Shown here: positions 9,537 through 16,695 of the stretch, one piece after another | How positions within the stretch are numbered: the stretch's first letter is position 1 | Layout: each line of letters starts with the position of its first letter | IMG/VR virus record: IMGVR_UViG_3300037502_002960 | Location: 19,360 to 83,359 of that record | Strand: one strand, 5' to 3' | Origin: a virus | DNA length: 64,000 bases | Made by a program: the position numbers and the translations under genes | The notes under the pieces: model-generated | The model's input: the letters and a program-made list of their open reading frames with translations, nothing else | What the model was told of the DNA's origin: nothing | Databases searched by the model: none

Positions 9537-9761
9537 CTAATAAACCTTCTTGTATCTCGCCATAATTCTTAAAAATAATCTCTGAAAAGGGTAAAGTTCA
9601 AAAGAACCGTCTTTAGGCTTTATATAGTCTATAAATAAATCTGGGTAGTATTGAAAAAACGCTAACATATTTGCAAATATTGGTAGCATATCTTCAACGT
9701 TTTTAACATTAGTTCCTTGAACATTCTCTAATTCAGACCATGGTTTCCACTTAGAAGTCAT
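9537..9761 (-). CDS. terL: large terminase, N-terminal segment ending at an in-frame TAG (74 aa)
   Basis: A near-perfect ribosome site (GGAGGTGATG) precedes the ATG. The segment MTSKWKPWSELENV...FLRIMARYKKVY matches the usual adenine-binding N-terminal region of large terminases. The frame is closed by TAG at 9537-9539, but without any shift the next codons read YITSTRGTSKSF, the missing P-loop. Either the stop is suppressed, or a mutation/intron scar split the gene, or the terminase ATPase is made as two chains. Confidence 0.8.
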   Translation of the reverse strand: MTSKWKPWSELENVQGTNVKNVEDMLPIFANMLAFFQYYPDLFIDYIKPKDGSFELYPFQRLFLRIMARYKKVY

Positions 9762-9799
9762 TGTGCATCACCTCCGTTTCAAGGAAAGCGGTTTTTGAA

Positions 9800-10792
9800 T
9801 TAATCATCTAAATCACCGTCTTCACCAGAATCGTTCAATCCAAGCTCATCTTCATAATCTTCATCAATTTCAACTGGTGTTAAATCTTCTTTATAAAACT
9901 CTTCCAACTCATCTTTCATCTCTTCTGGAATGTCTCTAAGAATCTCTTTACCAACCAATCTATGATAATAATTAGACAACGCAATCATCATGCCATCAAC
10001 AATATCTCTTTCAAACTCTACTGGCGGTGGTTGTCTCCAACCTCTTTTTTCAACTTCCTCCCATATCTGAGAAAAGCTTCTTATACCAGTAGCATCATCA
10101 ATGCCTTTTCTATCAACAGGTCTAAAGCCTGCTGACTTCATCATATCTTCATATGTTTTACTAATTTTACTATAGTCTGTCCACTCTTTACCTCTTCTTA
10201 GCCTGTCTCTATCGACAGACAGATAAGCTAACTGCATTAACATATCAATGTGTGTAGGTGTGTGTATTTCATGAGTAGACCTCATATCTTGATAGAATTT
10301 CTCTAATTGCAAGTATTCTTTTTGATTATAACCTGTACCCCATTTATCAACCATTTCATCTGAGTATTCTATAATCTTTCCTGTAGTAGTTTCTATTGTA
10401 TTCGGTGGATTTACCGACGATAAATCAACATTGCCACTATCTTGTATTCCATCGCTATTCATAAAAGTTTTACCTTTATATTGATGAAGTGAACCAACCA
10501 TACTAAGGTAACTACCAATAGGATTCCTTTTTTCCTTATTTTTCATTACTTTATCCCATTCTTCTTGATAGAATGGTTTATCTATTTGTCTTAAAAATCC
10601 GATTACCTCTTCCAAGTTTTCATAATCTATGCTCTCTCTGACGCAATCTCGACAAATATCAAGTCTACCGTCTGGGAATAGAGGGCTATCAACTTTATAA
10701 AAAGTGCTTTCTGGTTTTTCTTTGCCACACTTTCCTTTGCAAAGTTTTTTTGGAACAGGACTGGATTTCTTTTCTATCTTCCTAGGTTTCAA
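9800..10792 (-). CDS. zinc-finger protein next to terminase; candidate small terminase (330 aa)
   Basis: TTG start with AGGAGG eight bases upstream. Residues 17-50 hold a treble-clef-like pattern (CKGKCGKEKPE... CRDCVRE), followed by a helical region and a very acidic C-terminus (DYEDELGLNDSGEDGDLDD). Its place directly before the large terminase and its DNA-binding finger suggest the DNA-recognition subunit (TerS). HNH-adjacent packaging proteins with similar fingers exist, but no HNH active site is visible here. Confidence 0.55.
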   Translation of the reverse strand: MKPRKIEKKSSPVPKKLCKGKCGKEKPESTFYKVDSPLFPDGRLDICRDCVRESIDYENLEEVIGFLRQIDKPFYQEEWDKVMKNKEKRNPIGSYLSMVGSLHQYKGKTFMNSDGIQDSGNVDLSSVNPPNTIETTTGKIIEYSDEMVDKWGTGYNQKEYLQLEKFYQDMRSTHEIHTPTHIDMLMQLAYLSVDRDRLRRGKEWTDYSKISKTYEDMMKSAGFRPVDRKGIDDATGIRSFSQIWEEVEKRGWRQPPPVEFERDIVDGMMIALSNYYHRLVGKEILRDIPEEMKDELEEFYKEDLTPVEIDEDYEDELGLNDSGEDGDLDD

Positions 10793-10920
10793 AAATAAAA
10801 CCTCCTGTCTAATACTAATGTTAATAAAAGAAAATTACTCCCTCATATAATAGTGCTTTACTGAGGTGTTTTTTCACCCTCTTTTATTAACTTTTTTTAT
10901 TTATAGGTATTTTTACCTAT

Positions 10921-10958
10921 AAAAATAAACTTTAACAAGCACAACCTGTTAAAGTTCA
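10921..10958 (-). terminator. rho-independent terminator after the phosphoesterase gene
   Basis: On the minus strand AACTTTAACA pairs with TGTTAAAGTT (10-bp stem, nine-base loop), followed by TATTTTTAT. The left arm contains the stop codon of the phosphoesterase gene. A second small palindrome (TATAGGTA/TACCTATA, 10906-10924 region) follows but lacks a U-run. It would limit read-through into the terminase genes. Confidence 0.7.
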
Positions 10959-12166
10959 ATTCTTATAGGGAGTATTCTGTCTTCTTCAAAAACAACAATT
11001 GATTGTGATGGTTTAGTATCATATCCAAGTTGAATACTGTAGTCTGTTGAACCTTGTAAACAACCACACCCTAATGTCATTCTACCGTGATTCTCTTCGT
11101 TGAAGCTCATATGATGAAAATGACCATAAATCAATAAATCATAAAATTCATTATCTGACGAAATAAATTTATTAATTTTTTCTTTTGAAGTCTTTTTTAA
11201 TAAATCACCGTGAACAGTTTTTACTTTTCTACCATTTACATCAAAAGACATATCAAAATTACTATTCTTTTTATCAATAATTTTAATGTTTGGATTGCCG
11301 ATTAAACTAATAAATGACTTGACGCTTGCATCAATAATATTTTCTGCACTATCACCAGAAATTGTTACAGCCTTATCATACATTCTTGAATGGTTACCAA
11401 GAACACTTCCAAGATATTCAACATCTAGCTCTTCTGCTAAAGTAAGGAGAAAAGAATTAACTATTTCTGTAGCCTTAACAATCTGTTCACTAAATGTAAA
11501 TTCAATATCGTATGATTGTGTTGGTCTCATGTATCCACCCTCAACTAAATCGCCAACACCAATTACTTTAACTTTATTCACGTTAAATAATTTACAGTAA
11601 TGAAACACCTCATTAGCATATTTCTCTACTCTTTTTTTTGCAATCTCATAATCATAACTATCTGTTTTTAATCCAATGTGCCAATCTGTCATAGGTACAA
11701 CAATTTCATTTTCTGTAGTAACAAAATTATGTTTCTTGAATTTTTCAAACTTTACATCTTTAAAATTATCAACCACCTCTTCAATAAAAAGAGTTTTGTC
11801 TATTACGTTTCTTTTAACTTTATTTAGCTCTCTGAATTGATTTTGTGCGTTTCTTTTTGCGTAACTAAGTTCACCAACTAATTCTTTTATCGACTCTAGC
11901 TTGTTGTCGGAAACCATATCTACATACTTTGCCACTTCTGGTAATTCGCCAATAGATTTTTGATACCTTTTAATCAATTGTCTATATGTTTCACATCTAT
12001 CAGAATTATCATAACCTTCTTTTTCCATCATCTTTTTATGTAAAGACCAATTACATTTACCACTTGGTGAAGCTTTTTGTAATTCTTTTTTGATTTTTAC
12101 AGCAACATTTAAATGCTCTTCTGTTACAGTAATCTCTTCACCTTTTTTATTTATATAACTTCTCAA
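10949..12166 (-). CDS. calcineurin-like metallophosphoesterase, 405 aa
   Basis: The C-terminal two thirds carries the metal-binding signature of the binuclear phosphoesterase superfamily in order: TDWHIGL (residues about 160), GVGDLVEGG (about 205), GNHSRM (about 260), VHGDLL (about 323) and GHFHH (about 350). The N-terminal 130 residues are basic and helical, probably nucleic-acid binding. Similar phage proteins hydrolyse phosphodiester or phosphomonoester bonds in nucleic acids or nucleotides; the substrate here is unknown. ATG start after a weak GAGGTGATA. Confidence 0.85.
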   Translation of the reverse strand: MRSYINKKGEEITVTEEHLNVAVKIKKELQKASPSGKCNWSLHKKMMEKEGYDNSDRCETYRQLIKRYQKSIGELPEVAKYVDMVSDNKLESIKELVGELSYAKRNAQNQFRELNKVKRNVIDKTLFIEEVVDNFKDVKFEKFKKHNFVTTENEIVVPMTDWHIGLKTDSYDYEIAKKRVEKYANEVFHYCKLFNVNKVKVIGVGDLVEGGYMRPTQSYDIEFTFSEQIVKATEIVNSFLLTLAEELDVEYLGSVLGNHSRMYDKAVTISGDSAENIIDASVKSFISLIGNPNIKIIDKKNSNFDMSFDVNGRKVKTVHGDLLKKTSKEKINKFISSDNEFYDLLIYGHFHHMSFNEENHGRMTLGCGCLQGSTDYSIQLGYDTKPSQSIVVFEEDRILPIRIEL

Positions 12167-12183
12167 AAACTATCACCTCAAAT

Positions 12184-12206
12184 GTTCAGAATATTCAGAA
12201 TATTTT
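12184..12206. repeat. TTCAGAATA tandem motif, possible operator
   Basis: Two tandem copies of TTCAGAATA lie just upstream of the phosphoesterase start. The same word recurs in the divergent promoter region (17214-17232, TTCAAATATTCTGAATATT) and in great number in the 33.37-33.94 kb repeat array, suggesting a shared DNA-binding protein. Confidence 0.4.
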
Positions 12207-12218
12207 AATTAAAAAAAA

Positions 12219-12440
12219 TTAATCTGAATCAGTTTCCAACTCTTCTTCTTCAACTTCTTTTTCAATCTCTTGAGTAATCTTAATATCTAATTTAATCTCT
12301 TTGTATTCAAATCTTTTAAGAAATTCAAGAATATCTACAGCTACAGTTTCTGCACTATCCTTATCAATCTTTTCATGAATGAGAAGTTGTTCAGCATCTA
12401 ATAATCCCTGTGTATTTAATGTGCTACTAATTTTAGCCAT
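12219..12440 (-). CDS. small acidic protein, 73 aa, unknown
   Basis: AAAAAGGAG precedes the ATG. The protein begins MAKISSTLNTQG and ends in a strongly acidic tail (EVEEEELETDSD). No family recognised. It is the first gene after the RNA island and lies upstream of the phosphoesterase; the 50-bp gap between the two holds tandem TTCAGAATA repeats. Confidence 0.6.
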   Translation of the reverse strand: MAKISSTLNTQGLLDAEQLLIHEKIDKDSAETVAVDILEFLKRFEYKEIKLDIKITQEIEKEVEEEELETDSD

Positions 12441-12471
12441 AATAAAACTCCTTTTTTAATATTTTAACACC

Positions 12472-12964
12472 AAAAAGAATTTAGCGAGGGATTGCACCCT
12501 CGTTTTAAATTATAAACGCTTGTTTCGGTCACATTGGAATATAATATTCTTGGTAGGTAGCTATCCTATCCTCCATATCATACTTTTTGCCCAAAAGTAG
12601 GGGTTTCACCTACAACACTCACATGGTTGCTAGAATTAAAATATCAGCTCTCTACTGTATGTAATATAGTTAAAGCAGATTTATGCAAGTGTACTCAGTG
12701 CCGTCTTATAGTCTGTCACCAGACGTCAACTGCTTAAGTCTTTTAAGTTGTGGCGTGGAATTACTATTATTAACCACTCTTTGTCCTCCACTATCAACCC
12801 GACATCACTGATACCATAAGCTTACTTTATAATTTAAAAATATCTTATCTCATCGCTTTCTAGCTGTGACCATTGCTTAACCTTTTCAGATTTAATTTTT
12901 CAATGGTTGAGACAGATTACCTTATCGACTACCAATCGATTACTCAGTCAGCTAAATTCTTTTT
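12472..12964 (-). ncRNA. large structured non-coding RNA, about 493 nt
   Basis: No ORF of note. The ends pair as a 13-bp stem (AAAAAGAATTTAG with CTAAATTCTTTTT). Inside are many clean hairpins: ATCGA/TCGAT, ACCATTG/CAATGGT, TATCA/TTGATA, GTCTG-GTGA-CAGAC (a GNRA tetraloop), GTAGG/CCTAC, GAATA/TATTC and CGAGGG/CCCTCG. The last resembles a tRNA T-arm. It lies in a phage tRNA cluster, the typical setting of giant ornate RNAs (GOLLD, ROOL). I could not find a convincing group I P7, so an intron is less likely. The family assignment is inference. Confidence 0.6.
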
Positions 12965-12993
12965 AGTGTTAAAAATAAAATTTAGGTAATTTG

Positions 12994-13034
12994 TGCAGGG
13001 AGCTGGATTTGAACCAGACTTTATGTTCCCTGCA
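12994..13034 (-). ncRNA. miniature tRNA-like element (acceptor plus T-arm only)
   Basis: Minus strand: TGCAGGGA pairs perfectly with TCCCTGCA (8 bp), enclosing a T-arm CTGG-TTCAAAT-CCAG with the canonical T-loop. The D and anticodon arms are absent; only nine bases stand in their place. It is either a tRNA that lost its middle or a functional tRNA-like domain of the neighbouring structured RNA. No CCA is encoded. Confidence 0.55.
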
Positions 13035-13043
13035 TAATACAAG

Positions 13044-13352
13044 CGCCCCATAGATGATTCGAACATCTGACCCACGCTTTAGCTTACCAACTACAGTTTT
13101 CACTGCCACGTAGTGTTTGTGGTCTGGACTATAACTTCATCATTTCAGATGCGACACGTTTAGTCTCTACGGAATCTCAACCAATAGTTTTACCTGCATA
13201 AGCCATTCAAACTATCTTGTTTCCTCGGTATTGCCATCAGCATTATCTGTTAAGGTTTCACCGATACGGTGTCGTGCATTTCATAAGTTATTTTTCCCTA
13301 TGAAAGCTCCTATAACTGAAGAGCGTTGCTCTATCCACTGAGCTAATGGGGC
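13044..13352 (-). tRNA. tRNA-Arg(UCU), interrupted by a group I intron
   Basis: Exons 13319-13352 and 13044-13082 form a normal 73-nt cloverleaf: acceptor GCCCCAT/ATGGGGC, D-stem GCTC/GAGC, anticodon stem ACGCT/AGCGT with loop CTTCTAA (anticodon TCT), T-stem AGATG/CATCT with loop TTCGAAT, discriminator G. CCA is not encoded. The intron sits between U34 and C35 of the anticodon. AGA is a very common Arg codon in this AT-rich phage, so the tRNA would support phage translation. Confidence 0.9.
13083..13318 (-). other. group I intron in tRNA-Arg anticodon loop (236 nt)
   Basis: Clear group I core on the minus strand: AGAGACTAAACG pairs through GACTA with TAGTC in AAGTTATAGTCCAGACC (P7). Intron-start GGAGC can pair with exon GCTCT as P1, and the intron ends in G (GGTAAG). 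Insertion inside the anticodon (between positions 34 and 35) is the same place as in cyanobacterial tRNA-Leu(UAA) introns. No endonuclease is encoded within it. Confidence 0.85.
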
Positions 13353-13374
13353 TTGATAAATTAATGCTATCTCG

Positions 13375-13675
13375 ACTCAAAAAGCTACTTATGCCCCTTA
13401 TCAAAGTTAAGTCAAGTATAGCCCTCTGCCTACTTAACTAGTATTTCAGCAGAAGTTTTTTGTGGCATCTTGTTTTAGCGACGCATCGCTTGATAAACTT
13501 GTGGTCAACAGTTTTAATCTTTAAAAATTACCCTACAGAATAAACTGTAGTCCTAATCAGTAAAAACAAAACCTACACAAGAGCTTATGACCTATCTTGG
13601 TACGCTACTTATTGTAAGCGTGACAGGTACTATTTGAGCCAGACCTCTTATTAGTCGCATATCTGGTGGCGACAA
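13375..13675 (-). ncRNA. second structured RNA block with an H-type pseudoknot
   Basis: Upstream of tRNA-Arg on the same strand. Stem 1 GTCGC (13669-13673) with GCGAC (13654-13658) interlocks with stem 2 CCAGA (13662-13666) with TCTGG (13639-13643), an H-type pseudoknot. Further arms are ACCTGTC/GATAGGT enclosing ACGCTTAC/GTAGCGT, CTACAG/CTGTAG, AGCGA/TCGCT and AGTTAAGT/ACTTAACT. There is no coding potential. Together with the 12472-12964 block it may be the 5-prime half of one giant RNA with the tRNA lying between the halves. Confidence 0.5.
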
Positions 13676-13718
13676 ATATTTGATATATATATTAACATAA
13701 GTTAATTTATATAAAAAA

Positions 13719-13907
13719 TCAAGATTCTTTTGGGTTTCTGTCTAAACTTAAAACCATATAGTTTGAATTCCAAAAATTATATCTTTTTGAATTTAAACTA
13801 TCTTCTTCTAGCCCTGTATCATAACTGTATGAACCTTTATAAGTTACACAGTCATTATAGAATGGTGTTTTTGCAGAGCCTTCTGTATCTTTTCTTAAAT
13901 TGATTCT
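13719..13907 (-). pseudogene. open frame without a start, downstream of the GIY-YIG gene
   Basis: A frame of about 62 codons (INLRKDTEGSAKTPFYND... ending LSLDRNPKES, TGA) overlaps the end of the GIY-YIG gene in another frame and has no start codon. It is followed by AT-rich DNA and then the structured RNA. It may be the displaced C-terminus of a frameshifted gene or a remnant of a protein that the endonuclease invaded. Confidence 0.3.
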
Positions 13908-14107
13908 TCATATTCACCCAAGGATTCATATTCAAAATTGTCTTCTCCATATTTTCTAATTGCGGAGTAAAGTGGTCGATTTTCACATCTCTTTTTTCTA
14001 CTGTCAATCAAATGTTGTTTAAATCTTTTTTCTACAGTTGAGAATGTTTTTCCTACATATTCTTTGCCATTAATCAAGTTTTTTATAACATAGATTGTTC
14101 CTTTCAA
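13895..14107 (-). CDS. GIY-YIG homing endonuclease fragment, 70 aa
   Basis: GGAGGAATTTTTTTG precedes the ATG. The sequence holds the GIY-YIG core: IYVIKNLINGKEYVGKT (IYxI...GxxYVGKT), then an Arg in FKQHL and an acidic region after YSAIRKYGEDNFEYE. It stops just after the first helices, so the usual catalytic Glu/Asn region and DNA-binding C-terminal domain (NUMOD-type) are missing; a frameshift is likely. It lies between tRNA genes and intron-bearing tRNA-Arg, the usual place for intron homing functions. Confidence 0.75.
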   Translation of the reverse strand: MKGTIYVIKNLINGKEYVGKTFSTVEKRFKQHLIDSRKKRCENRPLYSAIRKYGEDNFEYESLGEYEESI

Positions 14108-14179
14108 AAAAATTCCTCCGTTTTTAATTATATATGGATGGTTTTGAATACCAGAATCTCACCTTTAGATGATACTTTA

Positions 14180-14254
14180 TGGTGGACTTGGAGAATCCCG
14201 ACATCTCAACCTTTCCCTTATGAGGGGAATGCTCTTCCTTTGAGCTACAAGTCC
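14180..14254 (-). tRNA. tRNA-Met/Ile (CAU anticodon)
   Basis: 75-nt gene with acceptor GGACTTG/CAAGTCC, D-stem GCTC/GAGC, anticodon stem TTCCC/GGGAA with loop CTCATAA (CAT) and encoded ACCA 3-prime end. The T-arm is imperfect (GAGA/TCTC with an unusual TGTCGGGAT loop lacking the normal A58). It could be an elongator Met tRNA or an Ile2 tRNA needing lysidine; the sequence alone does not decide. Confidence 0.8.
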
Positions 14255-14344
14255 AGAATAGCCATGAGCAACATGGCATAATCTAACCGATAAGTCGGTC
14301 GTTTACTTTATTATTCCTTGTAGAATAACACGATTAATCGTCTG

Positions 14345-14429
14345 AGTGTGGTGCAATGGGTCGAACATTGCAACTCAACATCTATAGGCTAGCCATAATG
14401 TTGCGCTTTTCCAATTAAGCTAACCACAC
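14345..14429 (-). tRNA. tRNA-like gene with an 18-nt anticodon loop, identity unresolved
   Basis: Acceptor GTGTGGT/ACCACAC, D-stem GCTT/AAGC, anticodon stem CAACA/TGTTG, five-base variable loop and T-arm CAATG-TTCGACC-CATTG are all good. Between the anticodon stem arms, however, lie 18 bases (TTATGGCTAGCCTATAGA) instead of seven, containing the palindrome GGCTAGCC. It may be a disrupted tRNA, a tRNA with a tiny insertion, or a tRNA mimic. No CCA is encoded. Confidence 0.6.
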
Positions 14430-14440
14430 ATAATTATGAT

Positions 14441-14486
14441 GTCCGCCCACTTTAATCAACTTTTAAATAACAGAAAGTGGGGAGAC
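14441..14486 (-). other. long hairpin in the tRNA leader
   Basis: Minus-strand GTCTCCCCACTTT pairs with AAAGTGGGCGGAC across a 20-base loop (one mismatch). It lies between the tRNA promoter and the first tRNA-like gene and may be a processing signal or part of a structured leader. Confidence 0.5.
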
Positions 14487-14536
14487 ACCAAGAAATAAGT
14501 TAACTCATTCAATAGTGATTTCTCACTATAAATAAC

Positions 14537-14565
14537 ATTATATCATAATATTTTATTTTTGTCAA
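14537..14565 (-). promoter_or_regulatory. sigma-A promoter for the RNA island
   Basis: Minus-strand TTGACA (14560-14565), 17-bp spacer, TATAAT (14537-14542). A perfect consensus directed into the tRNA and structured-RNA cluster, separate from the late promoter, so the RNAs can be made early. Confidence 0.85.
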
Positions 14566-14584
14566 GCATTTTGAAACATTATTT

Positions 14585-15772
14585 TTAAATATCCCCAAAA
14601 ATTCTACTTGCTTCACTTCTAACGTCAATATCCAGTACTACAATGCCAACATTCTTATTACCTTTAAGAGATTCTACGGCATGTTTTAATCCATTGTCTT
14701 TAGTGTACTTATACTCTGACTGATTAATATCACCACTAAAAGCAATAACAGAATTTTTTGCAATTCTTGTACCAACAAGTTTAATTTGTTTGATATCTAA
14801 ATCTTCTGCCTCATCAACAAACATAAATGTGTCTTCAAAGCTCATGCCTTTAATATAAAAAGGAATCTCTTTATCCAAAACACCTCTCTGTTCTAGGTAA
14901 AAAGCTTCTTGTTCACCGCCATCAAGGTGCTGAACAATTGGTTTAAAGAAACCGTTTGTTTTTTCTCCTTTATCACCAGATAAGAACCCAATTTCCTCTC
15001 CACTGCCAATAGGATTTCTGATTACCATAATTTTAGACTGTTCACCTTTATCTAAAACAGAATGTAGTGCAACTTTTGTTGTTAAGAATGTTTTACCACT
15101 TCCATATGTACCTAGAATAAATTTAATTGGAATATCTTTGTTATTTAATAAGTCTAATGCGCACTCCTGTAAATCATTCTCTGGATTGATATGTTTAGAT
15201 TTGTCATCCCATCTAGGTAATTTTAGTTTTACATGTTCTTCACCATTCCATCTGTACTTGTCAACAGTTTCTTTATTTAAATTCCTAACAATCAAATACT
15301 GATTTACTAGTAGTTCATATTTATTATGATTTAAGTTTGAATAAAATTCTGCCATTTCTTTGTCATCCATATCAACAAACTTGTAACCGCCATAAATATC
15401 ATATAAAGATTCGTTTTCAACAAAAGCCATTTCAACACCATATTGCTTACACTTTTGTCTCAACAGTCTATCATTTGTAATCATCCCATAGCCTTTTTCG
15501 ATTGCAATATTTAAAATAATATTATCAACATAATCTCCGTCAAGACCATCTTTTTCTTCAAACTTATAATCATTAATATCTTCAAACTCATACTCGTTTT
15601 CGTCTAATATACGTTTTAGATTTCTGATATTCCATTGTAGCGTACTATCAGATTTTCTTGTTCTCTCAAGATGTTCAATCTCTCTGTTAATATCAGATGG
15701 AATAACACAATCGTATTCTTTAATTACCTCTGGGTTTTTTAACAAAACATTAGTATCAATAATATATTTCAT
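14585..15772 (-). CDS. PIN-domain/PhoH ATPase fusion, 395 aa
   Basis: AGGAGA lies seven bases before the ATG at 15772, so the in-frame start seven codons earlier is not used. Residues 1-130 form a PIN nuclease domain (KYIIDTNVLLKNP with the first Asp, then acidic residues around DGDYVDNIILN). Residues about 190-395 form a PhoH/YlaK-type P-loop ATPase with GTYGSGKTFLTTK (Walker A), FMFVDEAEDLD (Walker B) and FSGDINQSE. Bacterial PhoH2 fusions unwind and cut RNA; phages often carry PhoH genes of unclear role. Here it follows an HU-like gene in the late operon. Confidence 0.85.
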   Translation of the reverse strand: MKYIIDTNVLLKNPEVIKEYDCVIPSDINREIEHLERTRKSDSTLQWNIRNLKRILDENEYEFEDINDYKFEEKDGLDGDYVDNIILNIAIEKGYGMITNDRLLRQKCKQYGVEMAFVENESLYDIYGGYKFVDMDDKEMAEFYSNLNHNKYELLVNQYLIVRNLNKETVDKYRWNGEEHVKLKLPRWDDKSKHINPENDLQECALDLLNNKDIPIKFILGTYGSGKTFLTTKVALHSVLDKGEQSKIMVIRNPIGSGEEIGFLSGDKGEKTNGFFKPIVQHLDGGEQEAFYLEQRGVLDKEIPFYIKGMSFEDTFMFVDEAEDLDIKQIKLVGTRIAKNSVIAFSGDINQSEYKYTKDNGLKHAVESLKGNKNVGIVVLDIDVRSEASRIFGDI

Positions 15773-15782
15773 AAACAGTCTC

Positions 15783-16091
15783 CTATTCGTCAAACTCTCT
15801 TATATTTTTAAGACCTTCTTTAAGTTTCTTAGATGGTTCAACAGACAACTTGTAATATTCATCTGTTTTCATATGCTCTTTTGTTATTGGGTTCATTATT
15901 TTTCTACTTTTAACTTTTTTAGTTGATAGAGAGAAAAGTTTAGTGTATTTGACTTTCTCACCAATCATAAGAGCTGTAATTATTTTTTCAGCTAAGACCT
16001 CAAGGATTAGGGCAACTTCTCCTTTTCTTATTCTAAGTTCACGAACCCTGTCGTCACTCCAAACTTCGTGAACAAGTTCAGATAATTTCAA
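15783..16091 (-). CDS. HU/IHF-like DNA-binding protein, about 102 aa
   Basis: The pattern TKKVKSRKIMNPITKEHMK followed by a YYKLSVEPSKKLKEGL tail resembles the HU arm and C-terminus (R-NPxT-E... V-x-P-S-K-x-L-K). The start is either GTG at 16100 or, more likely, TTG at 16091, which has GGTGATTAAA upstream as in several other genes of this phage. HU-like proteins bend DNA and help head packaging, transcription or replication. The similarity is by eye. Confidence 0.6.
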   Translation of the reverse strand: MKLSELVHEVWSDDRVRELRIRKGEVALILEVLAEKIITALMIGEKVKYTKLFSLSTKKVKSRKIMNPITKEHMKTDEYYKLSVEPSKKLKEGLKNIREFDE

Positions 16092-16100
16092 TTTAATCAC

Positions 16101-16370
16101 CTACTTTTCTAACACATGAATTAATTCTGAATTTATCTGTTCTAAATCTTCATCATAAAATTCTAATTGATATTTGTCGTTTACAACAACGAAAATCTTG
16201 TCCATTAAACTTTCGTTTGTAAAGTCTTTTGTTTCTGTAGATTTTCTAAAAACCTTATACTTAGACAGTGATTCATTTATTTTAAAAACTTTGTCCATAA
16301 AAGTAAATTCATTATCAATATTAACTACACACCATGTTTTAGCATTTTTATTAAAATTATTCTTCATCAT
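16101..16370 (-). CDS. unknown protein, 89 aa
   Basis: Begins with ATG-ATG and overlaps the upstream gene by 14 nt, so it is translationally coupled. A Lys/Asn/Phe-rich mixed alpha/beta protein (FNKNAKTWCVVNIDNEFTF) without recognised motif. Second to third gene of the late operon. Confidence 0.55.
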   Translation of the reverse strand: MMKNNFNKNAKTWCVVNIDNEFTFMDKVFKINESLSKYKVFRKSTETKDFTNESLMDKIFVVVNDKYQLEFYDEDLEQINSELIHVLEK

Positions 16371-16695
16371 AGCTTACCTCACCGAAAATCATTGTGGTTT
16401 GAGTTTTACTTAAATTTGAAAACGGTATTTCTTTTGAACCATTTTTTAACCTATTAAGCTTGTTTCTACTCATAATATCTTTATCTTCAATCGTTTCACT
16501 AACATCTTCTTCCCTATGCCAAACTAAAAAATTAGCCATTCCCTCTAGCATATATCTTACCGAGTTGCCATCCCAATTATTATGTATTTCATCTTTCCAA
16601 ATTTCAAGTATCTTTTCTACTAATTCAACTTTTTCAGACAACTCAAGATTTTTATCTAAAAAAATCTTATTGCCATCTGGTAATTTAAGATTCAT
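16357..16695 (-). CDS. unknown protein, 112 aa
   Basis: Starts inside the last codons of the regulator gene (11-nt overlap). Helical, acidic protein (KVELVEKILEIWKDEI... LEGMANFLVWHREED). No family recognised; tight coupling to the regulator suggests a shared role. Confidence 0.6.
   Translation of the reverse strand: MNLKLPDGNKIFLDKNLELSEKVELVEKILEIWKDEIHNNWDGNSVRYMLEGMANFLVWHREEDVSETIEDKDIMSRNKLNRLKNGSKEIPFSNLSKTQTTMIFGEVSYDEE

Noticed and set aside
9537-9539. TAG recoded as an amino acid throughout the genome
   Set aside because: Several genes end naturally in TAG with a new start right behind (for example 1417, 7736, 15783, 16101, and the 22077 gene end).
12472-12964. Another group I intron
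   Set aside because: A GACTATA word is present but no complementary P7 partner (TAGTC) at a suitable place, and no tRNA or protein exons join across it.
12472-12964. tmRNA or RNase P RNA
   Set aside because: Neither the tmRNA 5-prime signature and tag frame nor the conserved GAGGAAAGTC and ACAGAA boxes of RNase P RNA are seen.
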